A stretch of 64,000 bases of DNA from Aliarcobacter trophiarum LMG 25534. Its GTDB lineage: Bacteria > Campylobacterota > Campylobacteria > Campylobacterales > Arcobacteraceae. Position 1 is the stretch's first letter. Each line of letters opens with the position of its first letter. A program made the translations under genes and the position numbers. Positions 1-10,057 of this stretch are shown piece by piece. The stretch lies in the NCBI RefSeq assembly GCF_003355515.1, contig NZ_CP031367.1:372001-436000 (forward strand), written 5' to 3'. The notes under the pieces were generated by a model, which was not told the DNA's origin, did not search any database, and was given only the letters and a program-made list of their open reading frames with translations.

Positions 1-176
1 ATAAGCCACAAAATTTTTGTATCTAAATTAAGTGGGTAAATTTTTGAAAAAACAATAGCTGGAAGTGAAAAATAAATTATAAAATCCACAAGAGCTTTTG
101 AGTTATCTTGAAAAATGATTTTAAATAGATAACCAAAAAGCAGATAAATAGCTATTGGTAAAATAGGGTCTAACAT
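1..176 (-). CDS. AEC family permease (auxin efflux carrier type), N-terminal part
   Basis: A leftward reading frame starts at an ATG at 174-176, preceded on its strand by a GGAGA ribosome binding site, and runs off the left edge, so only about 58 codons are visible. The translation begins MLDPILPIAIYLLFGYLFK and contains two hydrophobic segments with the FSLPAIVFSKI pattern typical of the first helices of AEC family transporters. These inner-membrane permeases export small organic acids or related metabolites. The substrate cannot be read from this fragment. It is divergent from birA. In Campylobacter jejuni the gene next to birA is fmt, so this neighbour differs. Confidence 0.6.
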   Translation of the reverse strand, partial: MLDPILPIAIYLLFGYLFKIIFQDNSKALVDFIIYFSLPAIVFSKIYPLNLDTKILWL

Positions 177-244
177 AAACTCTCCTTTAGAAGTTTTGAT
201 TATAATTAATATAATCTTTTAAAAAAGTTATATATAATTTCAAA

Positions 245-880
245 ATGAAAATTATAAGATTATATGAAGTTGATTCAACACAAAAATATTTAAAAGAGTA
301 TGTAAGTAAAAATGATAAAGAACTCCCTTTGTGCGTGACAGCAAAGATACAAACATCAGGAGTTGGAAGTAGGGGTAATTCATGGGTTGGAACAGATGGA
401 AACCTTTTTTTCTCTTTTGCTCTAAAAAAAGAGAATTTACCACAAGATTTGCCTCTTCAAAGTGCTAGTATATATTTTACTTTTATATTAAAAGAAATTT
501 TAGAGAAAAAAGGGTCAAAACTATTTTTAAAATGGCCAAATGATTTCTATATAGAAGATAAAAAAATTGGTGGAGCAATAACTTCTATTTCTAAAGATAT
601 ACTTTTTTGTGGAATAGGCTTAAATCTTTTTGAAGTAGATAGTAGTTTTGGTAAACTTGATATAAAACTAGATATAAATGAGGTATTAGAGTTATATTTT
701 AAAGAAATTGAAAAAAAGACTTCATGGAAGCAAATTTTTAGTCTATTTAAGATAGAATTTATTCATTCTAAAAAGTTTCAAGCAACTATTGATAATGTCA
801 AAGTTTCACTTGAGAAAGCTATTTTAAATAGCGATGGTTCTATACAAATTGAAAACAAAAAGGTATTTAGTTTAAGATGA
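245..880 (+). CDS. birA: biotin--[acetyl-CoA-carboxylase] ligase
   Basis: Activates biotin with ATP to biotinyl-AMP and transfers it to the lysine of biotin carboxyl carrier protein for fatty acid synthesis. At 211 residues it is a short, monofunctional (group I) enzyme with no N-terminal DNA-binding domain, so it should not repress biotin genes. The glycine-rich biotinyl-AMP loop is GVGSRGNSW at 39-47, which has fewer arginines than the usual GRGRRGR form. KWPND lies at 96-100, followed by the conserved KKIGG at 106-110. Its last codons overlap parA by 4 bases, so the two are translationally coupled. No strong ribosome binding site precedes the ATG. Confidence 0.9.
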   Translation: MKIIRLYEVDSTQKYLKEYVSKNDKELPLCVTAKIQTSGVGSRGNSWVGTDGNLFFSFALKKENLPQDLPLQSASIYFTFILKEILEKKGSKLFLKWPNDFYIEDKKIGGAITSISKDILFCGIGLNLFEVDSSFGKLDIKLDINEVLELYFKEIEKKTSWKQIFSLFKIEFIHSKKFQATIDNVKVSLEKAILNSDGSIQIENKKVFSLR

Positions 881-1653
881 CAGAGATTATTTCAATAGCA
901 AATCAAAAAGGTGGAGTAGGAAAAACTACAACCGCAGTAAATCTTAGTGCGGCTTTAGCACTAGATGGTAAAAAAGTGTTACTAATAGATGCAGACCCAC
1001 AAGCAAATGCTACAACTTCTTTAGGATTCCATAGAGATACATATGAATATAATATTTATCATGTAATGCTAGGAACAAAAGACCTTTCAGAGATTATTTT
1101 AGATTCTGAAATAGAAAATTTAAAAGTTGCCCCTTCAAATATAGGTCTTGTAGGAATAGAAAAAGAGTTTTATAAAAATACTAAAGAGAGAGAGCTTGTA
1201 CTAAAAAGAAAAATTGATACGGTTAAAGCTGATTATGATTATATAATTATTGACTCACCTCCTGCTTTAGGACCAATTACAATAAATACTTTGGGTGCTT
1301 CAACATCTGTTTTGATACCAATTCAGTGTGAATTTTTTGCATTAGAAGGTTTAGCTCAGCTTTTAAATACAATAAAACTTGTAAAACAGACTATAAATAA
1401 AAGTTTACAAATAAGAGGGTTTTTACCAACAATGTATTCATCTCAAAATAACCTTTCAAAGCAGGTTTTTGCTGATTTAGCACAACACTTTGAAAATAAA
1501 CTATTTAAAATTGATGATGACTCATATGTTGTAATTCCAAGAAATATAAAATTAGCAGAGAGTCCTAGTTTTGGTAAGCCAATAATGCTTTATGATACAT
1601 CATCAATTGGGACAAAAGCATATACAAACTTAGCAAAAGCGATTATTGGTTAA
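877..1653 (+). CDS. parA: chromosome partitioning ATPase ParA (Soj family)
   Basis: Cytoplasmic ATPase that binds nucleoid DNA and, with ParB, segregates the origin region. The deviant Walker A motif KGGVGKTTT is at 11-19, with the signature lysine at 11. DADPQANAT follows near residue 39 and the Walker B-like IIIDSPPALG near 124. The length of 258 residues fits the chromosomal Soj type. The start overlaps the birA stop, and parB follows after 22 bases with a good ribosome binding site. The order birA-parA-parB-atp is the conserved Campylobacterota arrangement. Confidence 0.95.
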   Translation: MTEIISIANQKGGVGKTTTAVNLSAALALDGKKVLLIDADPQANATTSLGFHRDTYEYNIYHVMLGTKDLSEIILDSEIENLKVAPSNIGLVGIEKEFYKNTKERELVLKRKIDTVKADYDYIIIDSPPALGPITINTLGASTSVLIPIQCEFFALEGLAQLLNTIKLVKQTINKSLQIRGFLPTMYSSQNNLSKQVFADLAQHFENKLFKIDDDSYVVIPRNIKLAESPSFGKPIMLYDTSSIGTKAYTNLAKAIIG

Positions 1654-1675
1654 ATTTTTTTAAGAGGAAAATAAA

Positions 1676-2530
1676 ATGGCATTAGGAAGAGGATTAGGAG
1701 AACTTTTAGGTGAAGTTGAGACAGCATATGGTAAATCTGCTGGAAACTCAAATAGTGGAGTTAAGAAGATTGAAGTATCTTTGATTAAGCCAAATCCAAA
1801 TCAGCCAAGAAAAATATTTGATGAAGAGAAACTTCAAGAGTTAAGTCTATCTATAAAAGAGCATGGACTTTTACAGCCAATCGTTGTTGTTGAAGATGAA
1901 GATGGAACTTATACTTTAATTGCAGGTGAGAGAAGATTAAGAGCCCACAAATTGGCGGAACTAGAAGAGATTAAAGCCATTATTGTTAGTGAAGATGAGT
2001 TTAGATTAAGAGAACTTGCATTAATAGAAAATATTCAAAGAGATGATTTAAATGTGATAGAGTTAGCTTTTTGCTATGCACAGCTTTTAAATGAGCATAA
2101 TATTACTCATGAAGAGTTATCAAAAAAAGTTTTCAAAAGTAGAACTTCTATTACAAATACTTTAAGATTATTACAATTAAGCTCTTATGTGCAACAGTTT
2201 TTAGCCACAGATAAACTTAGTGCTGGTCATGCAAAAGTTATGATAGGTTTAAGTAATGATGAACAAAAAATGGTTTGTGATACGATTATTGGTCAAAAAC
2301 TTTCTGTACGTGAAGCAGAACAGTTAATTAAAGATTTAAAAGATAAAGATGCACCAAAAAGAAAAAAAGAGAAATTTGTAAATAGTTATAATATTAATAA
2401 TCTAAAATCATTTGTAGAATTTTTAAAAAATGATAAAATAAAAGCTAAAATAGATAAAAATTCAATTAAAATTGAATTTAACTCTCAAGAAGATATAGAG
2501 AAGATAAGTAGTTACTTTAAGATACAATAA
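1676..2530 (+). CDS. parB: chromosome partitioning protein ParB (Spo0J family)
   Basis: Sequence-specific DNA-binding CTPase that loads on parS sites and cooperates with ParA. The N-terminal ParB/sulfiredoxin-like domain carries the CTP-binding motif GERRLRA at 84-90 and ENIQRDDLN at 118-126. A helix-turn-helix lies around 142-165, and the basic, lysine-rich C-terminal part is for dimerisation. The protein is 284 residues, normal for the family. The start is supported by an AGAGGAAA ribosome binding site just upstream. I saw no obvious parS palindrome in the window, though I could not search exhaustively. Confidence 0.95.
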   Translation: MALGRGLGELLGEVETAYGKSAGNSNSGVKKIEVSLIKPNPNQPRKIFDEEKLQELSLSIKEHGLLQPIVVVEDEDGTYTLIAGERRLRAHKLAELEEIKAIIVSEDEFRLRELALIENIQRDDLNVIELAFCYAQLLNEHNITHEELSKKVFKSRTSITNTLRLLQLSSYVQQFLATDKLSAGHAKVMIGLSNDEQKMVCDTIIGQKLSVREAEQLIKDLKDKDAPKRKKEKFVNSYNINNLKSFVEFLKNDKIKAKIDKNSIKIEFNSQEDIEKISSYFKIQ

Positions 2531-2637
2531 AATAAAATTCTTTTCATTCCTTTTAATTTTTAATATAAATTTATAGATAAATTTGATACACTTTAAACGT
2601 TTTAGTTAAACTAAACTGTAAAAATATGGAGGAATGA

Positions 2638-3060
2638 ATGTTAGACATAAGTCCTGTACTATTGCTTAGTTCTGGTATCATCTTTCTTTTAGTGGTTGCT
2701 AGACTAAACAGTTGTCTTTTTAAGCCTATACTTCAACATATGGATGAAAGATCTGCTCAAATCAAAAAAGATTTAGAAGATTCAAAATCAAATAGTGCTG
2801 ATGTAGATGGTTTTTTAGCGGAAGCAAATGAGTTGATTTCAAAAGCTAAAAGAGAGGCAGCTGCTATTAGAGAGCAAGCTTATAAGGAAGCAAAAGATAG
2901 TGCTGATGTTAAACTTGCAAGTGCTAAATTAAATTTAGAAGCAAAATCTGCTGAATTTGCTAAGAGTTTACAAGAAGAGACAAAAGCATTAAAATCCTCT
3001 TTACTGTCATCAATGCCACAATTTAACGAAAGCTTAAAATCTAAGCTTAGTTCAATATAG
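2638..3060 (+). CDS. atpF': F0F1 ATP synthase subunit b'
   Basis: First gene of the ATP synthase operon. A 140-residue protein with an N-terminal membrane helix (about residues 5-24) followed by a long charged, Ala-rich helix that forms the peripheral stalk. Campylobacterota, like cyanobacteria and chloroplasts, have two different b subunits; this is the shorter b' and the next gene encodes b. A strong GGAGG ribosome binding site sits just before the ATG. The 107 bases after parB contain AT-rich sequence that may hold the operon promoter, but no hexamer there is clear enough to call. Confidence 0.9.
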   Translation: MLDISPVLLLSSGIIFLLVVARLNSCLFKPILQHMDERSAQIKKDLEDSKSNSADVDGFLAEANELISKAKREAAAIREQAYKEAKDSADVKLASAKLNLEAKSAEFAKSLQEETKALKSSLLSSMPQFNESLKSKLSSI

Positions 3061-3063
3061 GAA

Positions 3064-3588
3064 GTGATAATGAAAAGAGTACTATTACTATTAGCTATGG
3101 CTATGGTTCCAGTTGCATTATTTGCAAGTGAAGGTGCGGAAACGAACTATGATATAGTTCAAAGAACCGTTAATTTTATTATATTTGCTGCAATTTTATG
3201 GTATTTACTTGCTGATAAAATCAAAGCATTTTTTGCTAATAGAACTTTGGGAATTCAATCTGAACTAGATAAGGTTCAAGAGAGTCTAAAAGCTTCTAAA
3301 GATAGAGTTTCTGAAGCTCAAAAAAAATTAGATGATGCAAAAAAGATTTCTGCTGAAATTATTGAAAGTGCAAAATCTGATATAGAAAATATTAAACAAA
3401 AAGTTTCAACATCTATTGATACTGATATCGCAAATTTAAGTAAAAATTTAGATGAAATGATAAAAGTTGAAATTTCTAAAGCTAAAAAGCAAGTTGTTGC
3501 TGAGATACTTGATGAGCTATTAAATTCAGAAAATATTAAACTATCTCAAGATGAGTTAGTAAATATTGTTCTTAAAAGGGTGGCTTAA
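3064..3588 (+). CDS. atpF: F0F1 ATP synthase subunit b
   Basis: Peripheral stalk subunit of 174 residues. It starts with a hydrophobic signal-like segment (MKRVLLLLAMAMVPVALFA, from residue 3) that is retained or cleaved in Campylobacterota b subunits. A second hydrophobic span at about 35-46 is followed by a long coiled-coil dimerisation region rich in Lys, Ala and Glu. The annotated start is ATG at 3070 or the ATA-preceded ATG at 3064; MK at 3070 would remove the first two residues and sits better behind the GGAAGTGATA sequence. The stop overlaps the atpH start by one base. Confidence 0.9.
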   Translation: MIMKRVLLLLAMAMVPVALFASEGAETNYDIVQRTVNFIIFAAILWYLLADKIKAFFANRTLGIQSELDKVQESLKASKDRVSEAQKKLDDAKKISAEIIESAKSDIENIKQKVSTSIDTDIANLSKNLDEMIKVEISKAKKQVVAEILDELLNSENIKLSQDELVNIVLKRVA

Positions 3589-4118
3589 TGAAAGATTTAA
3601 TAGCAAAAAGATATGTAAAAGCTTTGGTTGATGGAAGAGATTTGAGTAGTGTAACTTTGATTTCTGAGAAATTAAGTGAAGTTTCAAAAGCTTTTTCAAG
3701 TGATAAATTTAACTCTATTTTGGCATCTTCTGATATAAATGAAGTTGAAAAAACAAAGTTTGTTTTATCTATTATAGATAATGCAGATAAAAGTTTAGAA
3801 AACTTTATAAATTTACTTGGTGAAAAAAGAAGATTAGATATTATCCCTCAAGTAGCTTTTGAGTTAAAAACTCAAATTGCAAAGATGAATAGTAGTTATG
3901 TTGGAACAGTTTATACAAATAAAGAGTTATCAAAAAACTATATATCTTCGATAGAAGAACAATTTAGTAAAAAATTTAATGTAAAACTTTCATTGTCACA
4001 AAATGTGTGCGATTATGATGGTATTAAAGTTGATATAGATGGACTAGGTGTTGAAATATCTTTTTCTAAAGATAGATTAAAAACTCAGTTAATTAATCAT
4101 ATTTTAAAAGCAGTTTAG
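3588..4118 (+). CDS. atpH: F0F1 ATP synthase subunit delta
   Basis: The 176-residue delta (OSCP-type) subunit that joins the F1 head to the peripheral stalk. It begins MKDLIAKRYVKAL, the usual amphipathic start that binds the alpha subunit N-terminus. The conserved LGEKRRLDIIPQVA region is in the middle and the GIKVDIDGLGVEISFS strand region near the C-terminus. The ATG overlaps the TAA of atpF, so the two genes are coupled. It is followed by a 23-base gap containing the AAGGAG site of atpA. Confidence 0.93.
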   Translation: MKDLIAKRYVKALVDGRDLSSVTLISEKLSEVSKAFSSDKFNSILASSDINEVEKTKFVLSIIDNADKSLENFINLLGEKRRLDIIPQVAFELKTQIAKMNSSYVGTVYTNKELSKNYISSIEEQFSKKFNVKLSLSQNVCDYDGIKVDIDGLGVEISFSKDRLKTQLINHILKAV

Positions 4119-4141
4119 AACTTAATAAAGGAGAAATTTGA

Positions 4142-5659
4142 ATGGGTGCAAAAATTCAAGCAGATGAAATCAGTTCGATTATTAAAGAGAGAATTGATAA
4201 CTTTGAATTAAATGTAGATGTAAACGAAACTGGTAAGATTATATCTTATGCAGATGGTATTGCACAGGTTTACGGTCTTAAAAATGTTATGGCTGGTGAG
4301 ATGGTTGAGTTTGAGAATGGCGAAAAAGGTATGGCTGCAAACTTAGAAGAGTCTTCAGTTGGTATCGTTGTTCTTGGAAAAGGTACAGGTCTTAGAGAAG
4401 GTACTTCTTGTAAAAGACTAGGTGAGCTTCTTGAAGTTCCTGTAGGTGAAGCATTAGTTGGAAGAGTTGTAAATGCTCTTGGTGAACCAATTGATGGTAA
4501 AGGTGCAATTGCTTCTACAGAAAAAAGATATGTTGAAGAGAAAGCTCCTGGAATTATGTCTAGAAAATCTGTTCATGAACCACTACAAACTGGTATTAAA
4601 GCTATTGATGCATTAGTTCCAATTGGAAGAGGGCAAAGAGAGCTTATTATTGGTGATAGACAAACTGGTAAAACTACAGTTGCTATTGATACAATTTTAA
4701 ACCAAAAAGGTGAGAATGTAATTTGTATTTATGTTGCAATTGGTCAAAAATCATCTTCAGTTGCTTCAGTTGTAAGAACACTTGAAGAAGCAGGAGCTAT
4801 GGATTATACAATTGTTGTAAATGCATCAGCAGCTGATTCAGCAACATTACAATTTTTAGCACCATATACAGGTGTTACAATTGGTGAGTTCTTTAGAGAT
4901 AATGGAAAACATGCTCTTATTATTTATGATGATTTATCAAAACATGCAGTTGCATATAGAGAGATGTCATTAATTTTAAGAAGACCTCCAGGAAGAGAAG
5001 CATACCCAGGAGACGTATTTTATCTACACTCAAGATTACTTGAAAGAGCTGCTAAAATGAGTGATGAAAAAGGTGCTGGATCAATGACTGCACTACCTAT
5101 TATTGAAACTCAAGCTGGAGACGTTGCTGCATATATTCCAACAAACGTAATTTCAATTACAGATGGACAAATATTCCTAGAAACAAACCTATTTAACTCA
5201 GGAATTAGACCTGCTATTAATGTTGGTTTATCAGTTTCAAGGGTTGGTGGAGCTGCTCAAATTAAAGCTACAAAACAAGTTGCTGGTACATTAAAACTTT
5301 CTCTTGCTCAATATAGAGAGCTTGAAGCCTTTGCACAGTTTGCATCAGATTTAGATGAAGCAACAAGAAGAGAGTTAGAGCTTGGGCAAAGAATGGTTGA
5401 AGTATTAAAACAAGGTGTTAACAAACCACTAGTTATTGAAAAACAAGTTGTAATTATTTATGCTGGTACTAAAGGGTACTTAAATGATGTTGCTGTTAAA
5501 GATGTTGTTAGATTTGAAAATGAGTTACATTCATTTATTGAGCAAAAATATTCAAATATTTTAGATGCAATTAAGTCAAGTCAAAAAATTGATGATAATA
5601 CAGAAACACAATTAAAAGCTGCATTAGAAGAGTTCAAAACTGTATTTAATGCAAACTAA
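4142..5659 (+). CDS. atpA: F0F1 ATP synthase subunit alpha
   Basis: Regulatory nucleotide-binding subunit of the F1 head, 505 residues, full length. The P-loop GDRQTGKTT begins near residue 170. The family signature [13 protein letters not shown] is near 360, containing the arginine finger used at the beta-subunit active site. The start is ATG at 4142 after an AAGGAGAAATTTGA ribosome binding site. The gene is embedded in the canonical order delta-alpha-gamma-beta-epsilon, which leaves no doubt about identity. Confidence 0.98.
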   Translation: MGAKIQADEISSIIKERIDNFELNVDVNETGKIISYADGIAQVYGLKNVMAGEMVEFENGEKGMAANLEESSVGIVVLGKGTGLREGTSCKRLGELLEVPVGEALVGRVVNALGEPIDGKGAIASTEKRYVEEKAPGIMSRKSVHEPLQTGIKAIDALVPIGRGQRELIIGDRQTGKTTVAIDTILNQKGENVICIYVAIGQKSSSVASVVRTLEEAGAMDYTIVVNASAADSATLQFLAPYTGVTIGEFFRDNGKHALIIYDDLSKHAVAYREMSLILRRPPGREAYPGDVFYLHSRLLERAAKMSDEKGAGSMTALPIIETQAGDVAAYIPTNVISITDGQIFLETNLFNSGIRPAINVGLSVSRVGGAAQIKATKQVAGTLKLSLAQYRELEAFAQFASDLDEATRRELELGQRMVEVLKQGVNKPLVIEKQVVIIYAGTKGYLNDVAVKDVVRFENELHSFIEQKYSNILDAIKSSQKIDDNTETQLKAALEEFKTVFNAN

Positions 5660-5669
5660 GGACTAGTCT

Positions 5670-6554
5670 ATGGCTAACTTAAAAGAGATAAAATTAAAAA
5701 TAAGTAGTGTTAAAAATACAGAAAAAACTACAAAAGCTATGAAGCTTGTTTCTTCTGCAAAACTTACAAGAACTAGACAATTGTCTGAGCAATCAAGAAG
5801 TTATGCACACAAGATAAATGAGGTTTTATCTGATATTGCAACACGAGTTAGCAAAGTTCAAGATGATGGAAATATTGGTAGAGCATTTGTACAAAATTCA
5901 ACTCCAAAAACAGTTGATATCGTTTTTGTAACTGCCGATAAAGGACTTTGCGGTGGTTTTAATGTGGCAACAATTAAAACTGTTGGTAAGTTAATAAATG
6001 AATATGAAGCAAAAGGTGCAAAAGTAAGATTAAGAGCTGCTGGGAAAAAAGGAGTTGAATTCTTCTCTTTTCAAGGTAAAACATTAGAACAAAAAACTAT
6101 TGAATTATCATCAGCTCCAACTTATGAGAAAGCATCTGACTTTATAAAAGTCGCTGTAGAAGATTTCAAAAATGAACTTACTGATAAAGTAATAATTGTA
6201 TATAATGGTTTTTTAAATATGCTAACTCAAGAAATTAGAGTAAAAGAGATATTGCCAGTTGGTTTAGAAAAAGTTGAAATAAAAGAGACTACTTCTATGC
6301 TAAATATTGAACCAGATGATGATGATGAAGTTTTAAAAGAACTTACTGATAAATATATTGATTTTAATATGTATTATGCATTAATTGACTCTTTAGCTGC
6401 AGAACATAGTGCAAGAATGCAGGCTATGGAAGCTGCAAGTAAAAATGCAAAAGAGAAGGTTAATAGTTTAACAGTTGAGTATAATAAAGCAAGACAAGCT
6501 GCAATTACAACAGAGCTGATAGAGATTATCAGTGGTGTTGAAGCATTAAAATAA
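5670..6554 (+). CDS. atpG: F0F1 ATP synthase subunit gamma
   Basis: Central rotor shaft, 294 residues. The N-terminal helix carries IKLKISSVKNTEKTTKAMKLV, matching the family pattern RIxSVKNTxKITKAM. The central Rossmann-like domain has FVTADKGLCGGFN. The C-terminal helix ends in the conserved ARQAAITTELIEIISGVEAL pattern. The gene starts 11 bases after atpA and precedes atpD by 21 bases with an AAGGAGAAG site between them. Confidence 0.97.
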   Translation: MANLKEIKLKISSVKNTEKTTKAMKLVSSAKLTRTRQLSEQSRSYAHKINEVLSDIATRVSKVQDDGNIGRAFVQNSTPKTVDIVFVTADKGLCGGFNVATIKTVGKLINEYEAKGAKVRLRAAGKKGVEFFSFQGKTLEQKTIELSSAPTYEKASDFIKVAVEDFKNELTDKVIIVYNGFLNMLTQEIRVKEILPVGLEKVEIKETTSMLNIEPDDDDEVLKELTDKYIDFNMYYALIDSLAAEHSARMQAMEAASKNAKEKVNSLTVEYNKARQAAITTELIEIISGVEALK

Positions 6555-6575
6555 TTTAATAAGGAGAAGACCTAA

Positions 6576-7967
<1,392 letters not shown>

Positions 7968-7985
7968 ACCATAAAGGGTTACAGT

Positions 7986-8363
7986 ATGGATACAATTAAA
8001 TTATCAATAGTTACTCCAACGGGTAGCATATTTAATGGTGATGTAAAGACTGTAACTCTCCCTGGAAAAGAGGGAGAGTTTGGTGTTTTACCTGGACACT
8101 CATCATTAGTATCAACTCTTAGTGTTGGTGTAATTGTTATTGAAAAAATCGATTCTACAGAAGCAGTCGCTATTAACTGGGGACATGTTAAAGTAGATGA
8201 AAAATCAGTTGATGTATTAGTTGATGGAGCTATTGCATTAACAGGAGGAAAAGATTCAGAGATTTCAAAAAATATTGAAGCAGCAAAAGAGTTAGTAAAT
8301 TCAGTTAAAGATTCAAAAGTATCAATGGCTGCAGTTGAAGCAAAAATTAACTCATTCGCATAA
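7986..8363 (+). CDS. atpC: F0F1 ATP synthase subunit epsilon
   Basis: The 125-residue rotor subunit of the F1 stalk. The N-terminal beta-sandwich carries the family pattern GKEGEFGVLPGHSSLVSTL. The C-terminal helical hairpin, which in many species inhibits ATP hydrolysis, is short here and ends MAAVEAKINSFA. It is last in the atp cluster, but exbB starts only 6 bases later, so transcription probably continues into the Tol genes. Confidence 0.95.
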   Translation: MDTIKLSIVTPTGSIFNGDVKTVTLPGKEGEFGVLPGHSSLVSTLSVGVIVIEKIDSTEAVAINWGHVKVDEKSVDVLVDGAIALTGGKDSEISKNIEAAKELVNSVKDSKVSMAAVEAKINSFA

Positions 8364-8369
8364 AAATAT

Positions 8370-8930
8370 ATGATTTCTACATTACTAAATTATTTGGCAA
8401 ATAGTAGCGCTATAACTTATATAGTTTTAGCGTTATTGTCAGTTTATACGATAGTTGTTTTTTGGATATTCTTTTATAGAAATAGTGCATTAAACCGTTT
8501 AATAGCAAATGAAAAAAGATCTTTAGAGATTTTAACAACAAGTCAATCTAAATTTTCCCCACTTTCTCTTTTAAATCAGTGTTCAAATGGTGTTGCTTCA
8601 AAAGAGATTTTACATGCTTGTGAAATAAATATTATTAAAGAAGCAAGTGTTGGTGTTTCTTGGCTTGCTATTATATCTTCAACATCTCCATTTATTGGAC
8701 TTTTTGGAACAGTTATTGGAATATTAGAGTCATTTGCAAAATTTGCAAATCAATCAAAAGTTGCATTTTCTATCATAGCTCCAGCAATCAGTGAAGCTCT
8801 TGTAGCAACAGCAGCTGGTATATTTGTTGCAATATTTGCTTATACTTTCCATCAAATTATTTCAAGAAAAATATATGAGCTAAATATTTATTTAAAAGCT
8901 CAAGCAGAAATAATAGTAGCTAAAGGGTAA
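8370..8930 (+). CDS. tolQ: MotA/TolQ/ExbB family proton channel protein
   Basis: Inner-membrane proton channel subunit of the Tol-Pal energiser. The 186-residue protein has three membrane helices (about 17-37, 95-125 and 137-165). The second holds the family hallmark SPFIGLFGTVIGI and the third APAISEALVATAAGI. It corresponds to the gene called exbB next to atpC in C. jejuni. Position in front of exbD/tolR, tolA, tolB and pal shows that its role is outer-membrane constriction rather than siderophore uptake. No clear ribosome binding site precedes the ATG, only AAAAATAT. Confidence 0.9.
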   Translation: MISTLLNYLANSSAITYIVLALLSVYTIVVFWIFFYRNSALNRLIANEKRSLEILTTSQSKFSPLSLLNQCSNGVASKEILHACEINIIKEASVGVSWLAIISSTSPFIGLFGTVIGILESFAKFANQSKVAFSIIAPAISEALVATAAGIFVAIFAYTFHQIISRKIYELNIYLKAQAEIIVAKG

Positions 8931-8933
8931 AAA

Positions 8934-9323
8934 TTGTTTGATTTTAATCAAAAACCAGATTTAAATATTACTCCTTTAGTTGATATTATGCTTGTTCTTC
9001 TTGCAATTTTAATGGTAACAGCTCCAGTTATTGAGTTTGAAGAACCTATAAATCTTCCAACAGGAAGTAAATCTCAACAATCTCAAGATGTAGCTAAAAT
9101 TGACATTATTATTACAAAAGATAGAAATGTTACTTTAAATAAAAGTAAGGTTGAAATATCAAATTTTGCAGATAGCTTTTTACTTTTCTCAAAAGGTAAA
9201 GATCAAAATACTCCAATACATATAAGAGCCGATAAGAGCTTAAAATATGATGATATTATATATGTTCTAAAATCAGTTAAAGAAGCTGGTTTCTTCAAAG
9301 TTGCTTTAGTAACAGATGGGTAA
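8934..9323 (+). CDS. tolR: ExbD/TolR family biopolymer transport protein
   Basis: Partner of the preceding proton channel. The 129-residue protein has one N-terminal membrane helix that contains the conserved aspartate in the pattern NITPLVDIMLVLLAILMV; that Asp17 is the proton carrier. A periplasmic domain ends with the typical IHIRADKSLKYDDIIYVL segment. The start is TTG at 8934, because no ATG lies near the beginning of the conserved sequence. It lies 3 bases after tolQ and 2 bases before tolA. Confidence 0.92.
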   Translation: MFDFNQKPDLNITPLVDIMLVLLAILMVTAPVIEFEEPINLPTGSKSQQSQDVAKIDIIITKDRNVTLNKSKVEISNFADSFLLFSKGKDQNTPIHIRADKSLKYDDIIYVLKSVKEAGFFKVALVTDG

Positions 9324-9325
9324 AA

Positions 9326-10054
9326 ATGCAAAATAATTCTTCATTTATTATTTCAGGTATTGTTGCATTTTTTATCTATTTTTCAATATGTTTTTTAGTT
9401 ATGTTTTATATATTCTCACCAACAAAAGAGAGTGTAAATATAACTCCTAACTCTACAACAATAGAACTTGATATGATTGAAGAGATAGCAGAAAAAAAGA
9501 TGGTTGAAAGAAAAACAGAAAAGATTATAAAAGAAGAGGTTGTTGAAAAATCAACATCAGCTTCAAATGAAAAAAAACCAGATCTAAAATCTTTATTTGC
9601 AAATGTTAAAGAGACATCAAATAAAGTTATAAAAGAAGAGGTTAATAATGTTGAAAAATCTATTGACCCAAAAAGATTTAAGTCAAAATTTGAGAAAGAG
9701 AAAAAATCATCAAATATAAAAATTGATAAATTATTAGAAGATGAGAAAACTGCAACAGATTCAAAGCTTAAAAGCTCTGCAAAGGGAGATAAAAGTGATG
9801 ATTATGCAAGTAAAATTTATGAAATTTTACAAGCAGGAGCTCCAATATCTCAAGATACAAAAGTTTTAGCAAAAGTAATAATCATAGTTGATGAAAATGG
9901 AAAATTTGATTATAAAATACAAAAAACATCTAGTGATGAGGGTTACAATGAGGCTCTAAAATCATATTTAGATACTCAAAGAGGAGTTCCGTATCCTATT
10001 CCACCAAATGGAAAAGGTGTTAGATATTCAGTTGATTTTAAATTTGAAGGATAA
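9326..10054 (+). CDS. tolA: TolA-like envelope protein with TonB-type C-terminal domain
   Basis: Links the inner-membrane motor to Pal in the outer membrane. The 242-residue protein is much shorter than E. coli TolA (about 420). It has one N-terminal membrane helix (about 9-31), a long Lys/Glu-rich periplasmic region (about 45-160) and a compact C-terminal domain with the TonB/TolA-like pattern KVIIIVDENGKFDYKIQKTS and PYPIPPNGKGV. The identity rests on this layout and on its position between tolR and tolB. Confidence 0.85.
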   Translation: MQNNSSFIISGIVAFFIYFSICFLVMFYIFSPTKESVNITPNSTTIELDMIEEIAEKKMVERKTEKIIKEEVVEKSTSASNEKKPDLKSLFANVKETSNKVIKEEVNNVEKSIDPKRFKSKFEKEKKSSNIKIDKLLEDEKTATDSKLKSSAKGDKSDDYASKIYEILQAGAPISQDTKVLAKVIIIVDENGKFDYKIQKTSSDEGYNEALKSYLDTQRGVPYPIPPNGKGVRYSVDFKFEG

Positions 10055-10057
10055 AAA

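Noticed and set aside
877-2637. parS site near parAB
   Set aside because: I could not find a convincing palindrome of the known parS type by eye; a pattern search of the whole genome would be needed.
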